Below, piece after piece: positions 11,803 through 13,468 of a stretch of 13,468 nt of DNA. Each line of letters opens with the position of its first letter. The stretch's first letter is position 1. The position numbers were made by a program, and so were the translations under genes. Origin of the DNA: an uncultured Collinsella sp. (GTDB lineage Bacteria; Actinomycetota; Coriobacteriia; Coriobacteriales; Coriobacteriaceae); the NCBI GenBank assembly GCA_934650095.1, contig CAKUFT010000039.1:1-13468 (forward strand). The letters run 5' to 3'. A model generated the notes under the pieces. The model was not told where the DNA came from, did no database searches, and worked only from the letters and a program-made list of their open reading frames with translations.

Positions 11803-11836
11803 GACGTCTTTGTCCCATCGATAGCCGTTTTGTTGA

Positions 11837-11923
11837 TTAGCCCTCGATGAGCCCCAAGTGCACAAAGGCGTTCCAGATGCCGTCGTCGTCAACGCCGGTG
11901 GCCGCGTAGTCGGCGGCCGGTCC
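11837..11923 (-). pseudogene. C-terminal relic of a Cof-type HAD-IIB phosphatase
   Basis: Downstream of the glucosidase the minus strand holds an orphan reading-frame tail of 28 codons ending in TAA at 11837. It reads ADYAATGVDDDGIWNAF, then VHLGLIEG. Cof-type HAD-IIB hydrolases characteristically end in ADYVT, a few residues, DEDGI, A-L/F and G-L-I, so this looks like the last 28 residues of one. Codon third positions are mostly G or C, as in real genes here. The same frame continues upstream as unconvincing sequence with no start codon, so the rest of the gene is gone. A perfect hairpin (11921-11944) sits exactly where the recognisable coding ends. Family assignment is from memory of the motif; the loss of the 5' part is directly visible. 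Confidence 0.55.
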
Positions 11924-11944
11924 GGCGTTCGGTAGAACGCCGGA
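11921..11944 (-). other. Hairpin after the 6-phospho-beta-glucosidase stop
   Basis: TCCGGCGTTC-GGTA-GAACGCCGGA, a perfect 10-bp stem with a 4-base loop, 11 bases past the glucosidase TAA on the minus strand. No T-run follows, so it is a weak terminator at best. Its top (GTTC-GGTA-GAAC) resembles that of the hairpin at 10338-10362. Confidence 0.5.
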
Positions 11945-11955
11945 ACCTAAATCCC

Positions 11956-13467
<1,512 letters not shown>

Positions 13468-13468
13468 G

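Noticed and set aside
11683..11892. A minus-strand frame of 69 codons between the glucosidase and PTS IIA
   Set aside because: It runs through the IIA promoter and a probable terminator, has poor codon use and no protein similarity that I recognise.

Overview
The window reads as a stretch of a G+C-rich, anaerobic gut-type Actinobacterium, most likely a Collinsella-like member of the Coriobacteriia. That placement is inference: it rests on strong GC3 codon use, an AgrC/AgrA-like two-component pair, a nickel/[NiFe]-hydrogenase maturation cluster, a GH1 6-phospho-beta-glucosidase and a PTS IIA protein. No rRNA or tRNA is present.

Layout. (1) 3-2002, plus: a LytTR response regulator and a membrane GHKL histidine kinase that overlap by one base. 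No pheromone gene is visible, but the window starts 2 bases before the regulator. (2) 2066-2641, minus: a 191-residue protein that looks like a degenerate uracil-DNA-glycosylase-superfamily relative. (3) 2778-3098, plus: thioredoxin, with a palindrome in its leader and a strong terminator 110 bases downstream. (4) 3319-4081, plus: an 82-residue His-rich helical protein of unknown function followed, one base after its stop, by the nickel regulator NikR. This NikR carries an unusual His/Cys-rich N-terminal extension. (5) 4085-4164: two inverted REP-like hairpin units (BIME-like). (6) 4184-9430, plus: hypF, hypC, hypD and hypE, which make and install the CN ligands and assemble the Fe(CN)2CO unit of [NiFe]-hydrogenase. 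(7) 9557-10225, plus: a HAD phosphatase that ends at a bidirectional terminator. (8) 10367-13404, minus: a GH1 6-phospho-beta-glucosidase, a C-terminal relic of a Cof-type HAD phosphatase, a glucose-type PTS IIA protein with its own promoter and terminator, and a lipoprotein.

How the genes fit together. NikR and the Hyp proteins form a nickel/hydrogenase module. NikR would sense Ni(II). HypF and HypE turn carbamoyl phosphate into an enzyme-bound thiocyanate, and HypC-HypD carries the iron to which cyanide is transferred. HypA, HypB, the protease and the hydrogenase itself are not in the window. The right-hand genes handle PTS-imported, 6-phosphorylated beta-glucosides.

Most striking observation. 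hypF is interrupted, without loss of reading frame, by a 207-bp segment (6302-6508) bounded by 26-bp terminal inverted repeats with a single mismatch. The segment is exactly 69 codons, is lower in G+C than its surroundings, and lies in the linker where HypF proteins normally vary. It looks like a protein-coding palindromic or MITE-like element living inside an essential maturation gene.
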